Source: Sipunculus nudus | Taxonomy: Eukaryota > Annelida > Sipuncula > Golfingiida > Sipunculidae | Length of the DNA stretch: 64,000 nt | Assembly (NCBI GenBank): GCA_026874595.1 | Contig: CM049313.1 | Span: forward strand, 53,555,659-53,619,658 | Direction of reading: 5' to 3' | Shown: piece after piece, positions 25,301 to 34,570 of the stretch | Numbering within the stretch: position 1 is the first letter of the stretch | Layout of the letters: each line of letters begins with the position of its first letter | Notes under the pieces: model-generated | Told to the model about the DNA's origin: nothing | Databases searched by the model: none | What the model saw: only the letters and a program-made list of their open reading frames with translations | Program-made: the position numbers and the translations under genes

Positions 25301-28300
25301 TGGTGGACTTTGAGGTAGTGGAAGGCTCTCTTGAAATGCTGTTGCTCGCCTTGGCTTTACTATAAGCTTTGCTCGTCTTGGTTATACTCCTCTTGGGCCT
25401 TTTGCTTGTTGTGTCCACGACTTTAGAGGGCGGTTTATTCTTACTAACTGTTGGAGGTGATTTTGTCGGGGTTTGCTTGGAACCCATCAATTTAGTACCA
25501 GTAAGATAAGTGTAGTACGCCATTGACGGAGCAAGGTCAAAAAGAAGGAAATTTTTAGTATACGTGTCTGAGTATTTATCCAATTCTTCCATGGTGCTTT
25601 CCACGTTTTCCTTGGCAATGTTAGCTTTAGATAACAGTGTGTATGCATTCATTTCCGTTTGTTCAATGTCCACTTTGTCCACGTGCGTCACTTCCTGTTG
25701 AAGACCTATCTCCTCCACAGGGAAGGCCCTGATAGGCATTAAACGGCTGATCAAGTCTTTGTTTAGTCGGTTGGCCTTGACCAAGGTCATTGACATGTTG
25801 TTACTGGCGACGTGGAGATTTTCCAGTTCTTTGGTCTTTATTTCCATCGGTATGGATTTTTCTTCAACCTAAAAGATGTTTCATAAAATGAACATATACT
25901 AACGAAGCATATATATGCATTAAGTTTGCACAAGGAAACATATTCTAAATACTTATTTTGAATAAGCATATTTTAATTGATTTCAAAATATTCTCTCATT
26001 TAATGAAATAACAGTAATGACAAATCCATTGAGGCACTATTTCTGGATAAAGATGAACAACCAAATAAAGTTCAAATCTAAAAATTACCTATTTATAGAT
26101 TGGATTCCAGTAAAACAATGACACATCCATACTTAGAATAGCTGTATTAATAATTGTTTCCGTGGTTCGCAGAGTAAAAAAAAAGTTTTCCTGTTTTGGA
26201 GATAAAAAAGAAATGTTCTGTGATATGTTTGTTGCAACAACATATAATGTAATGATAGTTTTCATATATTTATATCAAAAGATATGGCATCTCTACTTCT
26301 AATTCTGTCCATTACTGTTTTATACTGATTGGTAGAAACATTTATGCATTCTCATATATATTATATTTAACGATACATGTACGGTTTGAATAATTATTTT
26401 CATACTTGGCATGAAAAAATAACATACATATTACAAAGTTAAATCTAGTTTTAGTTTAGCTGGCTCATAGTCATCGGAGCTGTAGCGATCACCCTGTGTG
26501 CATCGTTCGTTCCTTAACAGCTAGGCACAAGTCAAAACTGATAGACTTGGAACAGTTGTAAAAGAAATCAAAATTTATGTTACGGAACCTAATAACAACA
26601 GATCATGTAATCAGATGAAATGTCGAGGGGAATGAATAGAGAAGTCAGTGGTTTTTTGGTAACAAATAATTAAAATTTATTCTTAGAACAATCCTAAGAT
26701 TACAATACACAAAATTAATACGATTACACAGTATACCAATAATAAAAATGTACAGTACCAGAGTGTCCGGATCCTAGGCTTTGATTTCTGGTACCAACAC
26801 CGTCACAGCTCAACAAGAGTCCTTTAACATAATTTATCCATATGAACAGTTCATGTAAATCTTCTCAGAGAATAGTCCGAATAAATCTTGAAAACATTCT
26901 GTTGTATTCCAAAACTGAAGTTCTGGTAATAATCCCAAAGGCAAACTGAAGACAACCCGTATTTAATCTGTAAAAATCCGTAGAAGATCTGTGAGATCTG
27001 CAATTATCGGAGAGGTAAAAAAAAAAAACACTGACGAGAGAGTCACATTCTTCCGTGTCCGCTGGTTTTTTTTCTCTCTACCGGCTCTAAACACGGCCAA
27101 ATTTGGACTCGAGTGCTCGTGTATGAACATGCATATCTGAATATTACTACAAACTTACGGGCAGTCTGAAGGCCTATTTATTTATTATTGTAGTAATAAT
27201 CATACCGTACAGTTTATTTCGAAGGGACTTACATTTATGAGTTATATGCTTCCGAATCGATTTTTCCCACCCTGTTCAATTTTAGTATTTATATTTAATC
27301 CATCGTTGGGATCAAGGTAAGCCGTCCCGGAGTTAAAATTCATGAATATTTTGCATCGGTAAACAGATGTCCGTTTTATCCTTAGAGCGTTGCCGTGGTA
27401 ACGAGTACTCGAATCATAGTCGACTAAAGGTTATCGGGTACAACATTTTGTACCCGTTTACAGCCCTAGTTGGAAAGGTCACTGATTTTAGATAACATTT
27501 GTAGATGAGCAACACTGGTGATACCATCTACATTTTCTTCTGTATCACGTTACAAATTGTCTATATTGAAGGCACATATTAAAAGAATGTGCATCACCAC
27601 TGACATGTATTCATCACCTTGGGAAATTTTGCTAGAGTACGTTTATAAGTGTGGAGATAAATATCATATTTAGATATAGAGAGCGTTACTTTTTCTCCTT
27701 GGGTCGAGAGAAATATGATCAGAATAGCGTAACCTTTTCCCCAATTAGGGGGAAGATATGATCTGTAGCTGTAGATACGTTACTTTCCCTCAGAAGACAT
27801 AGTCGGTCATGTAGATAACGTTACTTTTCACCTGGTGAGGGGAACATAAATTATCTTTAGATGGAGATAGCCATACCTTCACCCGGTAATTAGGAGAAAA
27901 ATATGACCTGTAGATGTAGATAACGTTACTTTTCACCTAGTAAGGGGAACATAAATTATCTTTAGATGGAGATAGCCATACCTTAACCCGGCAATGAGGA
28001 GAAAAATATGACCTGTAGATGTAGATAACGTTACCTTTTCCCCTAGTTTTCCTAGTTGTGGTTTGATTTCACAGATCTCTGGCTCGTATTCACATCCTTT
28101 CATAACAACATGGGTGATACTCATAGCGAAGTCAGCGAAGGTCAGGCCATGGAATATCAGAGACTCCAGACGTTTGAGCCTGGACGCCGTGGTGCTGGTA
28201 TTGGTCCGTCCACCAAAGCTCCAAGCTTAAGTACAACAGATTTGATGACGTCTAAGCCATATGTGATGAGGCAGAAATAGATGAATATTAATCAGATTAA

Positions 28301-29154
28301 AAATTGTGTTTTTTTCCTGAGTTCCTTCGCTCCTTATCCAGAACATTAAGGATTAAATATGGGAAATCAAGCGTCATATACAACAAAGGAAATTAAAAGA
28401 AATACTAGAAGAAATTGGGTTAAAACAATACAGAATGTCGAATCTTAGGTTCGAGATTTAATTTTCACTCACAGATAAACATGGAACAGCTGTCACTACA
28501 ATTGATCCATTGTGCATAATAAAAAATATACACAAGCATAAAAAATCAGACACAATGCTTTCGTATGAGAATGTGCAAAAAATATTTTTCATAAACCGTC
28601 TGTTGCTTCATATATGAAGATATACATCCATACGCTCCTATTCTTTATCATGTTATGGCTTTGTTTTTACATAAAAGCGTTATACTGAGCAGTTTGTGCA
28701 AAATTTTTGATAAAATTCGTCAGCACATGTACAGCAACCTTAATTTCAATACGTTCTCTTGATTGTTGATACGTGGTTACAACATGGAACTAAATGAATC
28801 AGATCAGCATTCTTGTAATACCATTAAAGGTTCTCATTTTCTGTTTTACCTGGTGCCTTCAGCTTTACGTTATCGAATTAGTGAATACTTTGATATAACT
28901 TAAAAAATAAAAAAAGCACTCTATTCATACGATTAAAAATGTAATAGAATAGCAGCTGCAGTAACATATCATCAATTATAAAGAGAAATGTGACTATAAG
29001 CATACGTTTACATCATCAATTATACAAATTTAAAGACATGTGGAAGATTCTTAGAGCAATGCCAGCAGATGGGTTGATTAAAGAAAAAATCCAGGTTACC
29101 TTGAGACGGAAAAACAACCACAAAGATAATCATAAAGACTGTCAAAACCTTCAT
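22106..29154 (-). CDS. gene 2: six-exon gene for a secreted helical protein, paralogue of gene 1
   Basis: Exons (minus strand, 5' to 3'): 29154-29100, 28225-28035, 25868-25275, 24536-24390, 23728-23545, 22392-22106. Together 486 codons with one stop at the end, giving 485 residues. Residues 1-18 are a signal peptide (MKVLTVFMIIFVVVFPSQ). Exon 2 carries the cysteine pair CEYEPEIC. Exon 3 (83-280) is helical in character, with apolar patch APSMAYYTYLTG and then a 64-residue Lys/Ser/Thr/Pro linker (about 213-276) much longer than in gene 1. Exon 4 carries GGLYAASIANFV; exon 6 ends in AFQYPKMTNYNGV. Introns 3 and 4 start with GC, not GT. Gene 2 is the intact member of a tail-to-tail pair. Family unrecognised; no enzyme motif is visible. 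The regular helices and two apolar patches would suit a self-assembling or membrane-binding protein, which is speculation. Confidence 0.85.
23545..23728 (-). CDS. gene 2 exon 5
   Basis: Acceptor CACGTAG, donor GACG|GTAAGT. 184 nt, same as gene 1 exon 5 but without an internal stop (THR-THR-PHE-ARG-ASN where gene 1 has the TAG). Encodes NITDFLKQMNDFPKTLF. Confidence 0.85.
23950..24345. repeat. long GA-rich polypurine tract in gene 2 intron 4
   Basis: Nearly uninterrupted purines of AGAGA/GAAAG type over roughly 370 bases, ending in a G run at about 24328-24339. In the gene 2 transcript this reads as a long polypyrimidine (CU) tract within a GC-AG intron of only 661 bases. Confidence 0.9.
24390..24536 (-). 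CDS. gene 2 exon 4 (GC donor)
   Basis: Acceptor AATCTTTACAG, donor CAG|GCAGGT, a second GC donor. 147 nt as in gene 1. Encodes ALGLAFRGGLYAASIANFV and a charged helix (QLRSLKERKSDLDSV). The nearby GT four bases on would break the frame. Confidence 0.85.
25275..25868 (-). CDS. gene 2 exon 3 (large helical exon, GC donor)
   Basis: Acceptor AACATCTTTTAG, donor AAG|GCAAGT: a GC donor with otherwise ideal consensus. 198 codons, 23 more than in gene 1, the excess lying in the basic Ser/Thr/Lys/Pro linker. The frame ends LSYMK at the same place as gene 1 LKYMK. Confidence 0.85.
26469..26520 (+). repeat. terminal fragment of the dispersed element, copy d
   Basis: AGTCATCGGAGCTGTAGCGATCACCC matches (with changes) the 5' terminus of copies a and b. 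Only this end is present. Confidence 0.6.
26578..27120 (+). repeat. TTACGGAACC repeat family, copy 1 (gene 2 intron 2)
   Basis: Starts GTTACGGAACCTAATAAC and shares ordered blocks (GAATGAATA, AATTTATTCTTAGAAC, GGATCCTAGGCTTTGAT, GTGTCCGCTGG, CGGCTCTAAACACGGCC) with copies at 52.4 and 57.1 kb. Lacks the short TTCCGTAA-ending segment found in the others. No coding frame. Confidence 0.75.
27811..28034. repeat. 105-bp minisatellite abutting gene 2 exon 2
   Basis: GTAGATAACGTTAC recurs at 27811, 27916 and 28021, an exact 105-base period, with conserved internal text (ATCTTTAGATGGAGATAG). The last unit runs into the exon 2 donor. Weaker related units extend back to about 27620. Confidence 0.85.
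28035..28225 (-). CDS. gene 2 exon 2 (Cys-loop exon)
   Basis: Acceptor GTACTTAAG, donor AAAAG|GTAACG. 191 nt, as in gene 1. Encodes RLKRLESLIFHGLTFADF and MKGCEYEPEIC. The acceptor has a poor pyrimidine tract and was chosen because it gives the matching phase and length. The donor lies at the edge of a 105-bp minisatellite. Confidence 0.8.
29100..29154 (-). CDS. gene 2 exon 1 (signal peptide)
   Basis: ATG at 29154, 18 codons plus one base, donor CAAG|GTAACC. A longer upstream frame exists, but this ATG gives a clean signal peptide and a 55-nt exon identical in length to gene 1. Confidence 0.85.
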
Positions 29155-31356
29155 TTTCTTCTCTGAAGAATAAAACAATATTGAGATCATGAACTGATAA
29201 ATACTTCTCACCACAACATTGACGAGTCAAAAAATGTAACCTCTACATGTGCTATTCGAACTTGCGTTTTGTATTTACTGTGTAAAGGGTAGTTACAGCT
29301 AGCTGTGCGAATCCTGTTACCACACTGAGATCCGAACCAGTCAAATAAGTCCATTATATGAACGTAATTTTGCAGTAATTTATTATAAACATTCATTAAA
29401 ATACTAATTAAGAGGAGCAATAATTTGCAATACAAATACATATTTGCCGAAAATAATTTGAAACAGCTAACCATTTATTTACCTTTTGATAGTTGTCAGG
29501 TCCACATGTGTTTCTCTGCGTGCACTGAAATGCACCACAGGTACTTTCAGTGGATCCCTGCAGAGTGAAGTCGAGTTTCATAGACAAAGACATTTTAACG
29601 GTTGGATGGCTGCGCTCCAAAAACCACACAACATTTGTTTTTTACCTTTGTGTCGCTGTCAGCTTTCCTCCGTAAAGGAAACACAACATGTTGCAGGTCT
29701 AAAGGTAACGTTTTTCTAGTCTCCTGTTAAAAAAATTACGGTGAATGATTCTGGACACAGAAAAAAAATCTCTAGATCTCCAGGTAATGTCTCCACATAT
29801 GGAGATAAAATTTCACAGGAAAAAATGTTTTATTGAAGTCCCCTTTTGAGCTGTTAAAACCATTCGATAATTTTTTAGCATAAATAAAACCAAGATAAAT
29901 CGACCGGGTTTACTCTGGAACCGTTTATAAAAATAAACAAAAAGGGCGGTGTGCAGGCTTTCCATTTTGTTTATATCCACTTCTCTGTAGCAGGGAGGGG
30001 GGGGGGCGACCTATAGCAAGGACATCTAGTGGTAATTACCAGAGTTTTGTTAATGACAAAATGAAGAAGCTTTAGGATGGAAGTCTTAGACTACCTTTAC
30101 CAAGAGATGCTTGACCACGATCTTCAGTAAGTAAGTCAGACAAAATGTTGCGTTGCTTCAAATGCTCTCTCAAAATTCAACAAGGGGCTCTTTCAACGTG
30201 CTATCAACCACCTTCGGTCACATTTTTTTTTCAGTATGTCAACATTGGCTGCTGTAACTTGTGTTCCAATAGCTTGTAGATACCATTATAAGTCACAGGT
30301 GCCTTATAAGAACAATTTTTAGCTGATGTTAGATTAAGTTCCATAACATGTATGTCGAGGAAGTCGGAAATTCCATAAATTCTATAAACAAAGGATTCAA
30401 GTAAATAGTGGATTAATGATAAAAATACAGGGTTTACACGTTTCCCTCCTATGAAGTTTTATCACGAGATAAATCATTTTTTTCATGACGAATACCTTTT
30501 TGTCTCGAGATATTTTTTTCATGTGAAGTTTTATATCGAGATAAAACAGTTTTCACACTGAATTTCTTTTTTGTCTAGAGATCTCCAGGAATTATAGACT
30601 AGGTGTAATACACGGGATAAACCAAAGCCTTGCTCATGAGATGTGCCACATCTTTTTTTTTTAAATTAACAATAACAAAGACATTCATTTTAGGAAGCTT
30701 AGGCACTGATATGGACTAAATCGTCCCTAACTACCCCAGGTGAGATCAATTAATGTTAACGGTGTCGCTGTGTTTTGTCCAAGATCAACATTTAACTCGA
30801 CAAGATTTCCATCACATACATATGTTTTGGTTCGATCATGCCTTTTATTTTACTACTTACGTGTAATCTTAAATGTAGAATATCTTTGCCAGTGGATGTT
30901 ATGTAATAAAATATTTTGTTTATCAAATCCTGCATGTTTGGTTCAACAGTCTATACGCTATATAAAATTGTACACATGTTTATAATGAATAGGACAGAGA
31001 AGTACATATTTTTTCTCGTTTTCTTTTTTCTTGTACAGTATGTACACTTTCGTTCACCTCTAAATGATCTAGATGATTCTCTCTGCCTTCAATCTTTTCG
31101 AAAGGATTTTTATATCCATGTTCCATTAATCTTTATATCATTTGAATGTACCTTACCATCTCTTCTTTTAAAAAAATGGATAAAAAAGTTCATTTAAGAG
31201 TTTTGTTATCATAACATCAAAATGATTGGTCCCAGAAAAATGACCACAACAAATGCAAATTAATATACTTATCTTGTCGTTTATTTGAATCTGGATTGCG
31301 TATTTCTATTTTTTTATGAAAATTAAAATTATATTAATATATTTAAAATAGCAATT

Positions 31357-32937
31357 AAAACAAGTGGCCCATGGGCCATGACGCTCAGCTGAATTCAAGG
31401 AATGTTGAACAATGAGCAAAATGACTGCCAGAGTGGAAAAAATCATGAATTTTGTGAAAAGTCCTTAGAAATGGGTTTCAGTGGGCTTTTGGACAGATGA
31501 CAACTTCATTTGAAGGTCTCATAAATAGAAAAAAATGCGTAAAAATTTGATAAAATAAAGGGAGTGCCACCAGTCTGCAGGAACTGATGAAACACTCCAT
31601 GATCAATATATATCCAAAGAATCATGGCTATCAAGGCATTAGTTATTCAGATACTGGAGCTTTTGTTTGTATCAAATTTTTAATTATTCTTGGGGGTATT
31701 TATGAGCCCTATAGCTCAGGGAATATGGGTAACAGAAACCTAATTTCAGGTTTCCAAGGAGATTTTTCATTAGTCTCCCTGGATGTGAAGTTAGAAGATT
31801 CTAGGTTCAGCAGTTACAGTTTGTGCCATGTTAACAGATGACCACTTCATTCGAAGGTCACATAAATACAGAAAAAATGCCTACAAAATTGAAAAAAAAT
31901 ACAGGTGGCACCACCAGTTTGCAGGAACTGAAGGAACACTCCATGATCAATATACCTGCAAAGAATCATGGAGATCAATACATTGGTTATTCAGATATTG
32001 GAGCTTTTGTATCAAATTCTTAATTATTCTGAGGGGTACTTACTACGAAGGATATGGGTAACAGAGACCTAATTACATGTTTTTCCCACAGACTTTTCAT
32101 GGACCTCACTTGATGTCAAGTTAGAATTAAGAATCTAGGTCAAGCGGTTACGATTTGTGCCCTGTTAACAGATGACAGCTTCTTTGAAGGTCTCAAAAAT
32201 AAAGAAAAAAAAATCGTAAAAATTGGAAAAAAATACAGGTGGCGCCACCAGTTTGCAGGAACTGATGGAAAATCCAATGATCAATATTCATGCAAAGAAT
32301 CATGGTGATGAATGCAGTAGTTATTCAGATACTTGAGCTTTTGTATCAAATTTTGCATTATTCTGGGGGGGGGGGTACTTTGGAGCACCATAGCTCCAAG
32401 GATATTGGTAACAGAGACCTAATTTCAGGTTTTCAAGGAGATTTTTCATTGACCTCCCTGGATGTTAAGTGAGAAGATTTCAGGTCCATTGGTTACGATT
32501 TGTGCCCTGTTCACAGATGACAGTTTCATTGCAGGTCTGAAAAAAAAGAGAAAAAATTCGAAAAAATTGGAAAAAATACAGAAGGGGCCACCAGTCTGCA
32601 GGAAGTGATGGAACATCCCATTATCTATATTCATACAAAGAATCATGGTGATCAATGCAGTACTTATTCAGATACTTGAGCTTTTGTATCAAATTTTGCA
32701 TTATTCTGGGGGGGGGGGGGTACTTTGGAGCGCCATAGTTCAAAGGATATTGGTAACAGAGACCTAATTTCAGGTTTTCAAGGAAATTTTTCATAGACCT
32801 CCCTGGATGTCAAGTTAGAAGATTCTAGGTCCAGCGGTTACGATTTGTGCCCTGTTAACGGACGGCCGGACGGACGACGGACGAAGGGTGATGGCTATAG
32901 CTCAGATGAATTTAAGTCAGCTGAGCTAAAAACTGTT
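31357..32937 (-). mobile_element. dispersed element, copy c, with four ~340-bp internal units
   Basis: Reverse orientation relative to copies a and b: starts CAAGTGGCCCATGGGCC, ends with GACGGACGACGGACGAAGG and CAGCTGAGCT. The interior is about four tandem units (anchor CCACCAG at 31567, 31911, 32245, 32588; spacing 344, 334, 343). The matching position in segmental copy 2 (about 54450) lacks it, showing insertion after the duplication. No protein-coding frame, so non-autonomous. Confidence 0.75.
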
Positions 32938-33616
32938 ATACCAGTCAGAGCTAAATGTCACTGGATATATCAGAATGAATTTCTTGTTAATTCGTTAATT
33001 GTCACGCTATTAGTTATTAAAACATGCAGGGTATACACATAAAGTCTCCTGCATGATGATATAAACTATCCTCTTAAGCAAATCTGCTTGATACAGTGAG
33101 AAAGTTCTTTGACTGGTGGTGATTTAAATCATCCAAATCATAATCTGGTAATAATACTGATTAGACTCCAAGAACGTGCCCGATATCTATACAACCTGCT
33201 TTGACAATGATAATCCTAAACATTTTATCCACCTCTCCTAGCAATCGTCTTTCATATATAGACGTTCTCTGTCACTGGATTTAGGCCCTGGCAACGTAAA
33301 GCCTGTATTCACATAAGTGATCACAAGGATAGAAGTCAGTTATCATATTTTACTAGAGTTACCCTCCTACTGCTATAACACAATATAATAGTGGCATTTG
33401 ATAAACAACAACAAACAAACATATAAATATATAAAGTTCAATAAATCACAGTCAAAGTGCTAATAATGTACCATATATAGATCAAGATATTGTTCGAACT
33501 GTACACACATATTTGATCTTTTCAGTGTGTACATGAGGAGTGTGCATAGCTAAAACTGTCCTTTCGAAATGGTACTGTCGTACATTATTAAATATATTAT
33601 AGAACATAGATATGGT

Positions 33617-33620
<4 letters not shown>

Positions 33621-33688
<68 letters not shown>

Positions 33689-33764
33689 GATCTGCTAGAC
33701 TGCAGTCTTTCCTCCGCGTTAGTGACTCAATATATATACACACACACACACATATATATATATA

Positions 33765-33815
<51 letters not shown>

Positions 33816-33957
33816 TAATGTCGATCCCGGATTCGAAAACATTTCGGTGGAACACCAGTCCAGCGTTCGAACCACTTGCCCATACATCAAGTTTCAATGC
33901 CTAGCATTCATGCAGACCCGCCTCTATTTGCACCCAGTCAAACTATATTTGCATCAA

Positions 33958-34043
<86 letters not shown>
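33621..34043. repeat. compound (TA)n/(CA)n microsatellites with SINE remnant
   Basis: (TA)n at 33621-33683, a mixed TA/CA array at 33731-33814, a SINE piece at 33820-33890 and (TA)n at 33965-34043. Open frames of YIYIYI type across here are artefacts of the repeat. Confidence 0.95.
33820..33890 (-). mobile_element. tRNA-derived SINE fragment, copy 4
   Basis: GATCCCGGATTCGAAAAC followed by TTTCGGTGG and CCAGCGTTCGAACC is a degenerate version of the SINE B-box half seen at 43.0 and 60.8 kb. It abuts a (TA)n array on its 3' side, as does copy 3. Confidence 0.6.
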
Positions 34044-34044
<1 letters not shown>

Positions 34045-34324
34045 GAGGAAGGGTCACAAGCCATTGAATTGATTTGTTATCGATATTTATTATTCGAAGA
34101 AGATTAAATATATAATATGTTATCCAGAAATATCAGTGCCAAATACACTCCAGTGCCATATTTAGTTCATGTTTTGGAATGGAAAAACAAATTAAAAAAT
34201 CAAATGTTTAATACAATCGTTTTGTGATTCGTTTGATTAATCTGGACATATTTATTCATTATTTGTGCAGCCAGAATTATCCTGGTTTGTATTTTGGATA
34301 TTCTGCGCAAGATGTCTTAAGAAC

Positions 34325-34435
34325 TGACTTAAGAATTTTAAGTATGTACCCCCAGTGAGACGCTCTATAATACCCGCCATAAATTACTCCCATTGTGCCT
34401 TTTATGTGGAGCTATTAATCAAGATTTTTTTAATC
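34325..34435 (+). promoter_or_regulatory. conserved proximal promoter block of gene A
   Basis: CTATAATACCCG (CTATAATA at 34365-34372), ATAAATTACT and GGAGCTATTAATCAAGAT are kept at the same distance (about 170 bases) before the ATG as in gene B. A second conserved block, CAATAAAAGTGATTAAAAAA, lies nearer the ATG. The TATA role is inferred. Confidence 0.5.
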
Positions 34436-34536
34436 CTATGACACTCTCCGGATTTCTGCTGATATGTTCGTGTCAATAAAAGTGATTAAAAAAACAGGCT
34501 GCACAAACACCGTGCATTCGGCAACTAATCTCAGCC

Positions 34537-34570
34537 ATGACGTGTACGGTCTGGATTCTCCTCCTGTCAG
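34537..34570 (+). CDS. gene A exon 1 (donor not canonical)
   Basis: ATG plus 11 codons and one base, MTCTVWILLLS. The following bases are GAGGGG. No in-phase GT lies nearby: the next GTs (GTTTTA, GTTAAG) are in the wrong phase for exon 2. Confidence 0.55.

Larger units (their letters stand above)
29155..34536. other. gene-free stretch between gene 2 and gene A
   Basis: No supported exon. From about 29800 onward it is the 5' part of segmental copy 1. It includes the dispersed element copy c (31357-32937), (TA)n arrays (33621-34043) and a SINE remnant. A proximal promoter block for gene A lies at its end. Confidence 0.5.

Noticed and set aside
27811-28034. CRISPR-like array of spaced repeats
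   Set aside because: Eukaryotic context, and the whole 105-base unit is repeated with no unique spacers; it is a minisatellite.
31567-32700. Repeated open frames of 60-84 codons
   Set aside because: They recur because the 340-bp non-coding unit recurs, and the frames break differently in each unit.
33569-34107. Open frames rich in Tyr-Ile repeats (also at 44.5-45.0, 57.0, 58.0 and 60.7 kb)
   Set aside because: They are translations of (TA)n arrays in various frames and on both strands, with no splice or start context.
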